The position numbers were made by a program, and so were the translations under genes. A stretch of 64,000 nt of DNA from Bifidobacterium sp. ESL0800 (GTDB lineage Bacteria > Actinomycetota > Actinomycetes > Actinomycetales > Bifidobacteriaceae). The DNA lies in NCBI RefSeq assembly GCF_029395355.1, contig NZ_CP113913.1, positions 868,001 to 932,000 on the forward strand, read 5' to 3'. A model generated the notes under the pieces. The model was not told where the DNA came from and ran no database searches. It saw only the letters and a program-made list of their open reading frames with translations. Shown here in pieces: positions 30,111 to 39,372 of this stretch. Positions within the stretch are counted from its first letter, which is position 1; each line of letters starts with the position of its first letter.

Positions 30111-30962
30111 TCAGTCCACATCGAGCGGGATACGGTGGGTCGGTGCCGGATAGCGACCGTCAAGCTCGGCCAGATCCTCTTGTGTCAGCTCGATGCCGGC
30201 CGCGGCGATATTGGCCCGCATATGCTTGGGGTTCGAGGTCTGCGGGATGGCCAGGGTGTTGCCGTCGCGTACTGTCCATGCAATCAGCAGTTCGTAAGTG
30301 GAGACGCCGTGCCGTTCGGCCACCTTACAGACCGCGGGGTCGGTCAGCATGCTGGTTTTCAGGTTGTTGGAAAGACCGCCTACAGGGCTATAGGCGATCA
30401 GCGGGATATGGCGTTCGCGCTGCCAAGGAAGCAGATCGTATTCGATGCCACGTGACTCGATATGGTAAAGGTCCTCATTGGCGGCGACGTTGCCACCTGC
30501 CGGCAGCTCGACCAGCTCCTGCATATCCGGGATATCGAAGTTCGAGACGCCCCAGGCACCGATCTTGCCGGTCTCACGCAAACGGTCGAGCTCCGCGACC
30601 GTCTCCTCGAGCGGGATCGAGCCGCGCCAATGGTAGAGGTACAGGTCGAGATGGTCGGTCTGCAGACGCTTGAGACTCGCGTCCAGATGCTCTTCCATAA
30701 CCGCCTTGGAAGCGTTCTCCGGCCGTACCTTCGAGATGAGGAAGATGTCGTCGCGGTTGAACGGCTGCAACGCCTCACCCACCAGCGTTTCGGACTTGCC
30801 GGTGCCGTAGGTCTCGGCGGTGTCGACCGCCCTCGCCCCGGCTTCGATGCCCGCCCTGATCGCGGCAATCTCTTCATCGTGCTGTTCCGGCTCATTGCCC
30901 ATATGCCATGTGCCGATTCCGACCGCCGGCACCGATTGCCCGGCTATGTTGAGTTCCTTCAT
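30111..30962 (-). CDS. Aldo/keto reductase
   Basis: A 283-residue NAD(P)H-dependent oxidoreductase of the aldo/keto reductase family, which folds as a TIM barrel. The catalytic tetrad is visible: Asp47 and Tyr52 in DTAETYGTG, Lys in FLISKVRPE and His in LYHWRG. The cofactor region is represented by YSPVGGLSNN and IPQTSNPKHM. Substrates are usually small aldehydes or ketones and cannot be read from sequence. It sits between fmt and arc on the same strand with short gaps (48 and 32 bp), so co-transcription with the pupylation genes is plausible. Ribosome site AAGGAAGG precedes the ATG. Confidence 0.93.
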   Translation of the reverse strand: MKELNIAGQSVPAVGIGTWHMGNEPEQHDEEIAAIRAGIEAGARAVDTAETYGTGKSETLVGEALQPFNRDDIFLISKVRPENASKAVMEEHLDASLKRLQTDHLDLYLYHWRGSIPLEETVAELDRLRETGKIGAWGVSNFDIPDMQELVELPAGGNVAANEDLYHIESRGIEYDLLPWQRERHIPLIAYSPVGGLSNNLKTSMLTDPAVCKVAERHGVSTYELLIAWTVRDGNTLAIPQTSNPKHMRANIAAAGIELTQEDLAELDGRYPAPTHRIPLDVD

Positions 30963-31010
30963 CTTATGCCTTCCTTGTACATACTGCTGAAATGTTGTTT
31001 CCCGTTGAGT

Positions 31011-32036
31011 TCAGTCGACGTAGGCGTCGGCAGACAGGCGCGCTCCCCGCGCCCAGTCGGCGGCACGCATGGCCTTCTTGCCCTGCGCCTTGACTTCTTC
31101 AAGTTCGAGCGGAGTGGTGACGGTGCCCACCCATACGTGCTTTTTGGTGCTGGCCAGCCTGCCCGGTCCGAGGTCATTCGGCACCTGAGGGTCGTTCATA
31201 TCCGCCGGACGCGCCTTCAAGACATGGAAGGGCTCGGCGTCGCCCATATCATGTTCAGCGTTTGAAGAAGCCTCGACTGCCTCAGGCTGGCTCGCACTGT
31301 CACCTACACCTTGCGGGTGCAGCATGCACCAAGCGCCCGGCTCGGGAGTGCAGGCACGAATCTGCCGGTCGGCGGCGAACACCGGCACATCGAAGCGAAT
31401 GCGCGCATCCTCATGCGTGATTTTCCTGGCCACCTCGTAGGCGCCTTGGGATTGTTCCTGAAGCACGATCCGGCCTTCGGCCATCGCCGTCAGCGCCGAG
31501 GCCAGCAGATGCGAGCCGTCTTCGGCCAGTCGTTCGAGGATATCTCCGGAAGTGTCGTGTGCACCGATCTCGCAAGTCGACTGCGCAAGAATGGGGCCGG
31601 TATCCATGCCGCGGGTGAGTTTGAAGACGGTGGCTCCGGTGATGCTGTCCCCGCTCCAGACCGAGCGCTGTACGGGAGCCGCGCCACGCCATTGCGGCAA
31701 CAGCGAAAAATGCAGGTTATACCACCCCATCGGCAACGCGCCCAGCACGTCTTCCTTGAGAATCTTGCCATAGGCGACCACGGCCCCGGCTTCGGCTCCG
31801 GTGGCTTTGAGCTCGGCGATGAAGGTCGGCTCTTTCGGGTCGCATTCCAGAACAGGAATATCGAGGCCCAACGCCGCCTCTTTGACGGGGCTCGGCGTAA
31901 GCTTCCGACCCCGGCCTTGAGGCGCATCGGGCCTGGTGAGCACGGCGACGACCTCGAAATGCTCCCTGTCTTCGGCCAGCTGGCGTAACGCGGGAACCGC
32001 CACATCCGGTGTTCCGGCGAACAATACTTTCAACAT
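31011..32036 (-). CDS. fmt: Methionyl-tRNA formyltransferase
   Basis: A 341-residue enzyme that formylates initiator Met-tRNA using 10-formyltetrahydrofolate. Diagnostic are FAGTPDVAVPAL at the N-terminus and NLHFSLLPQWRGAAPVQ near residue 107, which contains the active-site Asn, His and the SLLPxxRGxxP loop. A polar insertion of about 30 residues (GVGDSASQPEAVEASSNAEH) splits the C-terminal tRNA-binding domain, explaining the length above the typical 310. The ATG follows AAAGGAAC. In many actinobacteria fmt lies next to priA, and the same holds here with one HAD gene in between. Confidence 0.96.
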   Translation of the reverse strand: MLKVLFAGTPDVAVPALRQLAEDREHFEVVAVLTRPDAPQGRGRKLTPSPVKEAALGLDIPVLECDPKEPTFIAELKATGAEAGAVVAYGKILKEDVLGALPMGWYNLHFSLLPQWRGAAPVQRSVWSGDSITGATVFKLTRGMDTGPILAQSTCEIGAHDTSGDILERLAEDGSHLLASALTAMAEGRIVLQEQSQGAYEVARKITHEDARIRFDVPVFAADRQIRACTPEPGAWCMLHPQGVGDSASQPEAVEASSNAEHDMGDAEPFHVLKARPADMNDPQVPNDLGPGRLASTKKHVWVGTVTTPLELEEVKAQGKKAMRAADWARGARLSADAYVD

Positions 32037-32192
32037 AACGGTTCCTTTATTCCAATCCTCAAATCGTCAATCAACCTCAACCAATGATAACCGTGAAAAG
32101 TCCTCGGACAGCGAAACCGATGGACCTCTCATATCCGTCAGATGACCAGGATTACGACCGATTGAACCCGGAAAGACGAATCAGTACGCTTC

Positions 32193-32900
32193 TCAGCTCT
32201 GAATTCCCGGAATATCGACGCCGCTGCGCCTCAACAGCGCCCTCAATTTGCCGGAATCATTGAATCTCACGCCTCGGATACCTGCCGAGTTCGCGCCGAC
32301 GATGTTCATGGCTTTGTCGTCGATGAACACTGCGGTGTCGGCGGGAATGTCAAAACGTTTCAGCGCGAATTCGAAGATATCGCGATGCGGCTTGCGCAAC
32401 TTGACATAGCCGGAGACCACGGCATCGTCCAGGTCGCTTAAAATCGGATAGAATTTCTTTGCCGGCGGGAACAGTTCGGTCGCCCAATTCGACAGACCCC
32501 ACACGCCGACACCCGCGGCCTTCAGGTCATCAACCAGAACGCGCATGCCCTCGACCGGCCCGACCAGCGAATCCTCGAAATTCTTGAAATAATAGTCAAG
32601 CATCCCGGCCCACGGCTCGCCGTACTTCTGTCGCACGGCAGCCACGGCTTCAACCGCCCTTCCCCCGACATCCATCTCGTCGCTGGCATCGTAGAAGCCG
32701 GAAACGTCATTGTCGAGGAATCTGTCGGTCAGCTCCTGGGAGTACCGGGGCAACATGACTGCCTGCGGATCCCAACGCACGAGCACATTGCCGAAATCGA
32801 AGATCACGTTCTCGATCGGTTTGCCGGCAGCGCCCTGCACCGCATCCTCCGACTTGATCACGTTGTATTCCATTTCCGGTTCGCCCGGCCAGCCTTTCAT
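32193..32900 (-). CDS. HAD-family hydrolase
   Basis: A 235-residue haloacid dehalogenase-like hydrolase. Motif I is FDFGNVLVRWD (near 34-43), in which the first Asp would be the nucleophile and the usual second Asp is replaced by Gly (DFGN, as in the YihX/epoxide-hydrolase-type subgroup). Motif II is WGLSNWA, the conserved Lys lies in VKLRKPHRDIF, and motif III is FIDDKAMN. Substrates are commonly sugar phosphates or nucleotides. The start follows a strong AAGGAGGAG site. It lies between priA and fmt with moderate gaps. Confidence 0.92.
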   Translation of the reverse strand: MKGWPGEPEMEYNVIKSEDAVQGAAGKPIENVIFDFGNVLVRWDPQAVMLPRYSQELTDRFLDNDVSGFYDASDEMDVGGRAVEAVAAVRQKYGEPWAGMLDYYFKNFEDSLVGPVEGMRVLVDDLKAAGVGVWGLSNWATELFPPAKKFYPILSDLDDAVVSGYVKLRKPHRDIFEFALKRFDIPADTAVFIDDKAMNIVGANSAGIRGVRFNDSGKLRALLRRSGVDIPGIQS

Positions 32901-32986
32901 GGCTCCTCCTTACAAAACATTCGATATCGGTTCTTTTTCCATGCTTTCATGGCACGACGACGAAACGAAAAACATGGCGCTGCCGG

Positions 32987-35782
32987 CTAAATAAGGTCCT
33001 TGGGGTCAAGCTGGAACCGCAATTCCCCCGGTGTACGCGTGGCCACATGCCGAGCGACCTCGACATGCAAGCGTTTGGCCAGCTGGGCACGCTGACGTTG
33101 CGGGACGCGGACCACGGCTTTGACGCGGTCCTGGGTAGCCTCCAGCTCGCGGGCATCCACCGTTCTGGGCTGGGCTATGGGCACGGGGCCAAGCACTGCG
33201 GGAAGCACGCCGACCTCGGTGCTGATCCGGCTACAATCTGAAGTCAATGCCCCTATATTGTTCAGCGTTTCCATCACCGCATCCCGTCGGCCCCAAACGC
33301 AAGCGACCGCGAAAACCGGGGAGAGACCGGTCTCGGCGCGTTCGTCGAGCTCTGCGGCGGCAAGGATACGACAATCCCATCGCACCAACGATTCGGCGAT
33401 GGCAGGGTCGGTCTCGCCAATCAGGAAGACCTGCCCACCCTCTTTGCGGCAGGCACACATCGAAGCGGCTCTCATCCAGGCGGTGAGCGCATCGATACGG
33501 GCGTCCACCCCCGGGGCGTAAAGGCTCGTCCATGCGTCGAGAATGGCCACCGCCTGATAATGACCGATACCGCCGTCCTCGGTCTTCACCCTCGGTTCAG
33601 CCTCCGGTGTCGCAATCACGATCAGCGGCCGGTCCGGCACCCAATCGACGATGCCATGGGGCTGGCTCGGGCTGGAGAGCACCATCGGGATATCACGGAA
33701 CAGATGCTGCAGCTGCGCGGCAGTGCCGGCAGCGCCGACACGCACGACGCCCATGCGCGCACTCTTGCAATTGGGACATGTCCAATCACCGGCGGGTGCC
33801 CCGCACCAGCGGCATCTCGGCGCGGCACCGCGAATCCGCTGCAACGGCCCGGTGCAACGCGGGCACCGTGCCTGACGATGGCAACGTGCACAGCTCAATA
33901 CCTCGGCGATGCCGTCGTGCGGGATGGAGAAGAGAATCGGCCCGTTCTCCAAGGCTTGCGAGAGAGCCCGGACAGCGGTATGCGGCACGCGAGCGCCGAT
34001 GGACGGGTCGGCCAGGCGGGCAAGCTCGTCGCGGTTGAGCCAGCGGACCCACGGCGCGACGTCATCGACGACAGCCGGCAACGGATGCACCGGCGTGCTG
34101 AACCCGCTGACCGGCGTCTCGCAGACCTCGACGTGGCAGACAGGCTCTACAGAAAAGGCAGCATCATCCGCTTCTACTCGTCTGCCGGCATCGGCGTCTC
34201 CGACCGGTTGCGAGTCGTTGCTCGCGGCCAACGGGTAGGTTTCGCCGGTTTCCAATATCGGCCCATCGTCAGGAATCTTCATATCTGCCAGCGAATTCGA
34301 TGCCGCAGACTCTACTTCCGCCGTACCGTTTGCATCCGTGCTTACACGTTGTATAGAATCGATTCCGGTTGCGGATTCAATGTTATTCCGCGCCATTTCA
34401 ACCGTATTGGCAACCACATTGCTCACCCCGTCAGCTACGGAGGATGCTGCATTCATGCCAGAACTCACTGCAGCCGCAATCTCACCTTTTACGGCATCGG
34501 CAGCATTTGCGAATGCATTGCGCGTGGCAGAAGCCGCAGAGACCACCTCTTGGGCTGATGACTGAGTAATGGTATCAATCATTGCACCAACTGAGTGAAT
34601 ACTGCCAGAAATCGGTGACACGGAATCATCGATGCCGTTCTTTGCGTTTGAGTCTGATGTCGGATTGATGTCAAGCGAAACTTCACCGGCTGTACCAGAC
34701 CTCCCGCTCACCTCCCACTCGCTGGTGGCGCTGCAGGCATTGGCCATGGCCACGAAAGTGCCACCATGAAGCTTGGCGCGCAGACGCAACACCCCACGTG
34801 CGGCGGCATAGGGCATCATCCCGTCGGCGTACTGGTAGGCCGAATCTTCCAGAACAGCGAACAGCCCCGGCCCTTCCACCGGCGCGTACATCGCCGCCCT
34901 GGTGCCGATGACGCAGCGAACCTGCCCGCTGGCTGCCGCAAGGTAGGAACGATAGCGCTCGGAAGGGGCCATCGCCGCCGACAACAACACGAAATCGCCA
35001 ACGAAGCCGCCATTGGAGGCGTTGGCCTTCCGAAATGGTTTCAATCCGAATCGGCGCAATGCCGTTGCGAGGTCATTGACCTCACGCATGGTCGGCAGCA
35101 CCAGTACGGCACTTCGGCCGGACGCGAGCGATAGACTGGCCAGATAAGCCAGGTCGCCGGCCGATCGACCGGCTCCGGGCAAGGCGTCGAGCACGAACGA
35201 AGAGAATCCTCCCGCGCCGATTGCGGCCTGCAGGGAAACAGCGTTGTCATAGCTCCCCCGCAGCCGTTGCGATCCCTGATCGAGCGCGTCTTCGTCGAAT
35301 TTCACCCGGCCACGGCTGCCGACCCACGTTCCGGCCATCGCCAGATGCTGTTCCTTGTCGACCCTGGCGACTCTCGGCGGCACGGCAAGACGCAGGATAT
35401 TGGCGGGGGTGCCGCCGTAGGCCTCGGCGATGGCGGTGATGTCGCGCCGCATCGAGGCGGACACCAGCACGTCCGGGGTCATGACCCGTTCGATATAGCG
35501 CAACGCAGAGGCGGCCGTATGGCTTTTTTCGACACGGTTCCAGATGATGCCGTTGACGCGCCTGCCGCCGAAACGCACGCGTATCATCACGCCCGGCTGC
35601 GCGGATTCGGAGAATTTCTCGTCGATGAGATAGTCGAAGGTCTGGCCCAGGTGTGTGGCCTGCACGTCCAGAACGACCTGTGCGATGGGGTTTTTCGCGG
35701 CCGGGGTATGGGTGACCGTCTTGCGGCGCTTGCGCGGGGCCAGCCCGGCGAGCGCCGGCTGCTCGGCCTGCGGTTCACTCAT
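32987..35782 (-). CDS. priA: Primosomal protein PriA, helicase-inactive type, with large insertion
   Basis: A 931-residue PriA homologue involved in replication restart. The N-terminal 3'-end-binding domain (about 35-140) is normal. The Walker A position reads LPGAGRSAGD (201-210) with Arg for the essential Lys, and the DEAH box position reads LEDSAYQ, so ATP-driven unwinding should be lost. This is a known trait of actinobacterial PriA. The zinc-binding region keeps four Cys pairs (631/634, 640/643, 657/660, 669/672). Between the two helicase lobes, residues about 360-565 form a non-homologous stretch rich in Ala, Ser, Val, Asn and Asp. Ordinary PriA is about 650-730 residues, so the insertion explains the extra length. 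Confidence 0.93.
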   Translation of the reverse strand: MSEPQAEQPALAGLAPRKRRKTVTHTPAAKNPIAQVVLDVQATHLGQTFDYLIDEKFSESAQPGVMIRVRFGGRRVNGIIWNRVEKSHTAASALRYIERVMTPDVLVSASMRRDITAIAEAYGGTPANILRLAVPPRVARVDKEQHLAMAGTWVGSRGRVKFDEDALDQGSQRLRGSYDNAVSLQAAIGAGGFSSFVLDALPGAGRSAGDLAYLASLSLASGRSAVLVLPTMREVNDLATALRRFGLKPFRKANASNGGFVGDFVLLSAAMAPSERYRSYLAAASGQVRCVIGTRAAMYAPVEGPGLFAVLEDSAYQYADGMMPYAAARGVLRLRAKLHGGTFVAMANACSATSEWEVSGRSGTAGEVSLDINPTSDSNAKNGIDDSVSPISGSIHSVGAMIDTITQSSAQEVVSAASATRNAFANAADAVKGEIAAAVSSGMNAASSVADGVSNVVANTVEMARNNIESATGIDSIQRVSTDANGTAEVESAASNSLADMKIPDDGPILETGETYPLAASNDSQPVGDADAGRRVEADDAAFSVEPVCHVEVCETPVSGFSTPVHPLPAVVDDVAPWVRWLNRDELARLADPSIGARVPHTAVRALSQALENGPILFSIPHDGIAEVLSCARCHRQARCPRCTGPLQRIRGAAPRCRWCGAPAGDWTCPNCKSARMGVVRVGAAGTAAQLQHLFRDIPMVLSSPSQPHGIVDWVPDRPLIVIATPEAEPRVKTEDGGIGHYQAVAILDAWTSLYAPGVDARIDALTAWMRAASMCACRKEGGQVFLIGETDPAIAESLVRWDCRILAAAELDERAETGLSPVFAVACVWGRRDAVMETLNNIGALTSDCSRISTEVGVLPAVLGPVPIAQPRTVDARELEATQDRVKAVVRVPQRQRAQLAKRLHVEVARHVATRTPGELRFQLDPKDLI
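34090..34705 (-). other. Segment encoding the low-complexity insertion of PriA
   Basis: These bases encode the roughly 205-residue Ala/Ser/Val/Asn-rich insertion between the helicase lobes. The first two thirds (34260-34705) are visibly richer in A and T than the flanking priA sequence. The reading frame is open through it, so it is translated. It contains amphipathic helical repeats such as AFANAADAVKGEIAAAVSSG and no cysteine before its last 20 residues. Confidence 0.7.
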
Positions 35783-35810
35783 GCTTCAATGATAACGTGG
35801 ACTCATAATA

Positions 35811-35841
35811 AAAAAGCGCCACGGCTTAACCGTGACGCTTT
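35811..35841 (-). terminator. Intrinsic terminator of cfa
   Basis: AAAGCGCCACGG (35813-35824) and CCGTGACGCTTT (35830-35841) pair with one mismatch and on the minus strand lead into a T run. It lies 10 bp past the cfa stop and ahead of the priA start. Confidence 0.9.
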
Positions 35842-35850
35842 GTATTGTTC

Positions 35851-37167
35851 TCAGGCCTTGGAAGGCGTCGGCAGAACGTCGGCGTTCTCGACCCACCACG
35901 GACGCAGCGGGTAGGTGTCGGTACCGGTCTCTGAATCGGGACGCACGCAGAGGAACTGGTGGATCTGGATGTTGTTGAGCTCGAAGTTCAGGGCACAACC
36001 GGCCATATAGAGACCCCACAGGCGTGCCTTGGGCTCGCCCATCAGCTCGACGGCGCGGTCCCAGCCTGCGACCAGGTTCTTGTTCCAGTTATGCAGCGTC
36101 AGCGCATAGTGCTGGCGCAGGTTCTCCTGATTGACGACCTCGAAGCCCGTGTCCTGGATGACGGTTTCGATCTCGCCCGGGGAAGCCAGCTGGCCGTCGG
36201 GGAAGATGTAGCGATCGATGAACTCGCCGGCAGACTTGCCCGTCATGGAGTTGACTCGCGTGATCTGGTGGTTCAGCAAGCGGCCGTTGGGCTTGAGCTT
36301 GTCGAAGATCTCCTTAAAGTAGGAGGGATAGTGCTTGAAGCCGACGTGCTCCATCATGCCGATCGAGCAGATGCCATCGAAGTCGCCTTCGGGCACGTCG
36401 CGGTAGTCCATCTGACGCACCTCGGCGAGGTCTTCGAGGCCTTCGCGCTTGATCCATTCCTGCGCCCACTTGACCTGTTCGCCTGCCAGAGTGACACCGA
36501 GGACCTTGATGCCGCGCTGCGCGGCGCGGATTTCCATCGAGCCCCAGCCGCAGCCGATGTCGAGCAGACGATCGCCAGGCTTCAGGTTGAGCTTGTCAAG
36601 CACAAGGTCAAGCTTGCGCCATTCCGCGTCTTCAAGCGAATCCTCCGGGGTGTTGAACACGCCGCAGGTGTAAGTCATCGACGAGCCGAGGAAGAGACGA
36701 TAGAACTCGTTGGACTGGTCATAGTGATAGCTCACCGTGGCGGAATCGCCGGCCTTGGAGTGCGGCAGCAGGCCTTCGGTGCGGCGACGCCAACGGCTCG
36801 GCCCTTCGATGGACGGCGCTTCGGGATGACGGATACCATGCGAATAGACGGCGGCGACGATACGCGCCAAGTCAGCAGGGTTCGGCTTCTTCATATCCGG
36901 CTTGAGAGCCATAAGCTCCTTGAACACTTCGTACGGATTGCCGGGGATGAGCTCCGGGGAGGCGATGTCGCCTTGCAGATAGGCGCGCGCAAGGCCGAGA
37001 TCGTTGGGATGGTCGACCATATAATATACGGCACGCGAATTGTTCACGGTGATGTGCAAAGGGGCGTCCTGAGGTCCAAACGATGAACCGTCGAATGCGG
37101 TGATGTTGATTTTCCCATTGTCCTTAAGGAACATGGAAACCATATCGGCTACGGTCATAACGGCCAT
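35851..37167 (-). CDS. cfa: Cyclopropane-fatty-acyl-phospholipid synthase family methyltransferase
   Basis: A 438-residue enzyme that transfers a methylene group from S-adenosylmethionine to double bonds of membrane phospholipid acyl chains. The SAM-binding motif LDIGCGWGSMEIRAA is near residue 190. SIGMMEHVGFKHY carries the conserved Glu and His of the bicarbonate site, and the family Tyr/Cys region is present near the C-terminus (LWGLYMAGCALNFE). The ATG at 37167 follows GGAGG 6 bp upstream. It lies downstream of metK, which makes its cosubstrate, separated by a 334-bp structured spacer. Confidence 0.94.
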   Translation of the reverse strand: MAVMTVADMVSMFLKDNGKINITAFDGSSFGPQDAPLHITVNNSRAVYYMVDHPNDLGLARAYLQGDIASPELIPGNPYEVFKELMALKPDMKKPNPADLARIVAAVYSHGIRHPEAPSIEGPSRWRRRTEGLLPHSKAGDSATVSYHYDQSNEFYRLFLGSSMTYTCGVFNTPEDSLEDAEWRKLDLVLDKLNLKPGDRLLDIGCGWGSMEIRAAQRGIKVLGVTLAGEQVKWAQEWIKREGLEDLAEVRQMDYRDVPEGDFDGICSIGMMEHVGFKHYPSYFKEIFDKLKPNGRLLNHQITRVNSMTGKSAGEFIDRYIFPDGQLASPGEIETVIQDTGFEVVNQENLRQHYALTLHNWNKNLVAGWDRAVELMGEPKARLWGLYMAGCALNFELNNIQIHQFLCVRPDSETGTDTYPLRPWWVENADVLPTPSKA

Positions 37168-37501
37168 GCGCAACCTCCAAAATAAGTGCATTTCGTTGCA
37201 TCTCTTCATGCAAAATCATATTCAGCCTATTGCTCAGTTACGACACCGTAACGATTTTGCTGGTTGTGAAATCCGATAATCGTTGTGCTTGAGCCAGGGT
37301 TTGATGTCCATTCATGCGTATTCCGGATTCAAGCGTAAAATGTGCGTTTTATTGACGCCAGAACGCACATTTTTCACACCGATGTGAAAAATATGCATTC
37401 TAATGAGGTCAAAAGGCACTTTTCGCACACAAAAGGCCGTGCCACGCACCAACGATGCATGACACGGCCTACGAATTCCTGACGAGAATATACTGATGAA
37501 C
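37168..37501. other. Structured intergenic region between metK and cfa
   Basis: No gene is supported here. Three hairpins follow one another: 37339-37348 with 37362-37371 (AATGTGCGTT / AACGCACATT), 37374-37380 with 37387-37393 (TTTCACA-type stem TTTTCAC / GTGAAAA), and the metK terminator at 37431-37470. The remaining part next to cfa is AT-rich and probably holds the cfa promoter. Confidence 0.6.
37431..37470 (-). terminator. Intrinsic terminator of metK
   Basis: AGGCCGTG (37434-37441) and CACGGCCT (37463-37470) form an 8-bp stem followed on the minus strand by TTTT, 32 bp past the metK stop. Confidence 0.85.
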
Positions 37502-38737
37502 TCAGAGCTCGGCGATGGCCGCCTTGAGCTCGTCGACCTTGTCGGTGGCCTCCCAAGTGAAGTCCGGGTCGGTGCGGCCGAAGTGGCCATATGCCGCAGT
37601 CTTCAGATAGATCGGGCGAAGCAGGTCGAGCTCGTCGATGATCGCGGCCGGACGCAGGTCGAAGACCTTGCGCACCGCGGCCTGGATCTGCTCACGGGTG
37701 ACTCCCCCGATCTCGGTGCCGAAGGTGTTGACGTTGACGCTCACCGGATCGGCGACGCCGATGGCATAGGCCACCTGCACCTCGACCTTGTGCGCAAGCC
37801 CCGCCGCGACGATGTTCTTGGCCACCCAGCGCGTGGCGTAGGCCGCGGAACGGTCGACCTTGCTCGGGTCCTTGCCGGAGAACGCGCCGCCACCGTGGTG
37901 GGCCGCTCCGCCGTAGGTGTCAACGATGATCTTACGGCCGGTGAGGCCGGCGTCCGCCGCCGGACCGCCCAAGATGAACGAACCGGTCGGATTGACCAGA
38001 ATGCGGTAATCGTCATGCTTAATCTTGTCACCGCAGACTTCGGCGAGTACCGGTTCGATGACATGCTCGCGTAGTTGCGGCAGTAGCCAATCGTGGTCGA
38101 CGTCGGGGTCGTGCTGCGTGGAGATGAGCACCGTGTCGACACGAACCGGACGGTCGTCATCGTCGTATTCGATGGTGACCTGGGTCTTGCCGTCCGGGCG
38201 CAGATGCGGGACGATGCTCTCCTTGCGAACCTGGGCCAGACGATAGGCCAAACGATGCGAAAGATAAATCGGCAACGGCATCAGCACGTCAGTCTCGTCG
38301 CAGGCGTAACCGAACATGATGCCCTGGTCGCCGGCGCCCTGGGCCTCGTAGCGTTCCTCGCGCGAGACTTCGGTCTCCTGCTCGGGGTTGAGACGATCGA
38401 CACCTTGGTTGATTTCCGCGCTCTGCTCGGTCAGCGAGACCAGCACGCCGCACGAATCGGCGTCAAGACCGACCTCGGAGGAGGTGTAGCCGATATTTTT
38501 GACGACATTGCGCACGATGCGCTGGATGTCGGAATACCCGGAACTGGTCACCTCGCCAAAAATAAGGAATTGTCCGATGGCGGCCGATGTTTCCACGGCC
38601 ACATGGGAATGGGGATCCTGACGAAGCATATCGTCGAGGATGGCGTCGGAAATCTGATCGCAGACCTTATCGGGATGCCCTTCGGTAACCGATTCCGCGG
38701 AAATCAGGCGACGTTCTTTTGTCACTTCTGTAGACAC
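37502..38737 (-). CDS. metK: S-adenosylmethionine synthetase
   Basis: A 411-residue enzyme that forms S-adenosylmethionine from methionine and ATP in the cytosol. Visible signatures are [16 protein letters not shown] at the N-terminus, [12 protein letters not shown] near residue 125 and [17 protein letters not shown] near residue 275. I chose the GTG at 38737 ([20 protein letters not shown]), preceded by GGAAGAAAG, since the longer frame adds residues without similarity. GTG 38725 is a second possibility. It is flanked by rpoZ and cfa, and the terminator at 37431-37470 ends its transcript. Confidence 0.97.
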   Translation of the reverse strand: MSTEVTKERRLISAESVTEGHPDKVCDQISDAILDDMLRQDPHSHVAVETSAAIGQFLIFGEVTSSGYSDIQRIVRNVVKNIGYTSSEVGLDADSCGVLVSLTEQSAEINQGVDRLNPEQETEVSREERYEAQGAGDQGIMFGYACDETDVLMPLPIYLSHRLAYRLAQVRKESIVPHLRPDGKTQVTIEYDDDDRPVRVDTVLISTQHDPDVDHDWLLPQLREHVIEPVLAEVCGDKIKHDDYRILVNPTGSFILGGPAADAGLTGRKIIVDTYGGAAHHGGGAFSGKDPSKVDRSAAYATRWVAKNIVAAGLAHKVEVQVAYAIGVADPVSVNVNTFGTEIGGVTREQIQAAVRKVFDLRPAAIIDELDLLRPIYLKTAAYGHFGRTDPDFTWEATDKVDELKAAIAEL

Positions 38738-38857
38738 AGTGAACTTCTTTCTTCCATGCCAGAGCCGTTTGAGGCGGCTGACGTGTATACATACGGAAAG
38801 CAAGCCTACCCTTATGTCTCTATTTCAACGCACCGATTGACACGCATAGCATAGAGA

Positions 38858-38893
38858 AAAACAAAGCCCGACTCCATAGCGGAATCGGGCTTT
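38858..38893 (-). terminator. Intrinsic terminator of rpoZ
   Basis: AAAGCCCGA (38863-38871) and TCGGGCTTT (38885-38893) form a perfect 9-bp stem followed on the minus strand by G and TTTTT. It ends the rpoZ transcript 18 bp past its stop, so metK must have its own promoter. Confidence 0.93.
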
Positions 38894-38911
38894 AAAAAAT
38901 GAAGAACGAGA

Positions 38912-39205
38912 CTAGTCGAGGCTGCCTTCACTCAGGTCGTCCTCGCCGAGCGTCTCTTCCAGCAGACCTTCGTTGATTTCGCGGAAGGCGATGGAAAGCG
39001 GCTTCTCGTTGTTCTGGTACTCCACCAGCGGGCCGACATTCTGCAACAGACCCTCGTTGAGCTGGGTGAAGTAGGAGTTGATCTGACGGGCGCGCTTCGC
39101 CGCGAAAATCGACAGCGAGTACTTGTTGTGCTCGCTCTTCTCCATCAGCTGGTCAATCGTCGGATCGGCAAGACCGCTCGGTGTGGGCTCGGTGCCAAAT
39201 GCCAT
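38912..39205 (-). CDS. rpoZ: DNA-directed RNA polymerase omega subunit
   Basis: A 97-residue small subunit that supports folding and assembly of the beta-prime subunit. The family core is [19 protein letters not shown] (residues 28-46), containing the conserved Ala-Lys-Arg-Ala-Arg. The C-terminal half is acidic. Its neighbours metK, priA, fmt on one side and gmk on the other match the usual actinobacterial arrangement, interrupted here by ilvD. The ATG follows a GGGAG site. The strong terminator downstream makes it monocistronic or the end of a longer unit. Confidence 0.96.
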   Translation of the reverse strand: MAFGTEPTPSGLADPTIDQLMEKSEHNKYSLSIFAAKRARQINSYFTQLNEGLLQNVGPLVEYQNNEKPLSIAFREINEGLLEETLGEDDLSEGSLD

Positions 39206-39372
39206 ATTGTTTGCTCCCTAAAAAAGAATAAAGCTATCCAAAATCTCTAGTATACGCCTATACCATGATTTCGGTACCTGCGTATCCCACATACCGTGCA
39301 ATTTCTAAAAAACCGTTCATTATGCGGTCGAAACGCAACAGACGGCATGGCAGCCAACGTATAAATTGAACC

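Noticed and set aside
27472..30153. Long open frame antisense to dop and arc
   Set aside because: It crosses the dop/arc boundary and has no start signals or domains; it is a shadow of both genes.
37312..37590. 92-codon minus-strand frame between metK and cfa
   Set aside because: It overlaps the metK 3' end in another frame and runs through the metK terminator hairpin.
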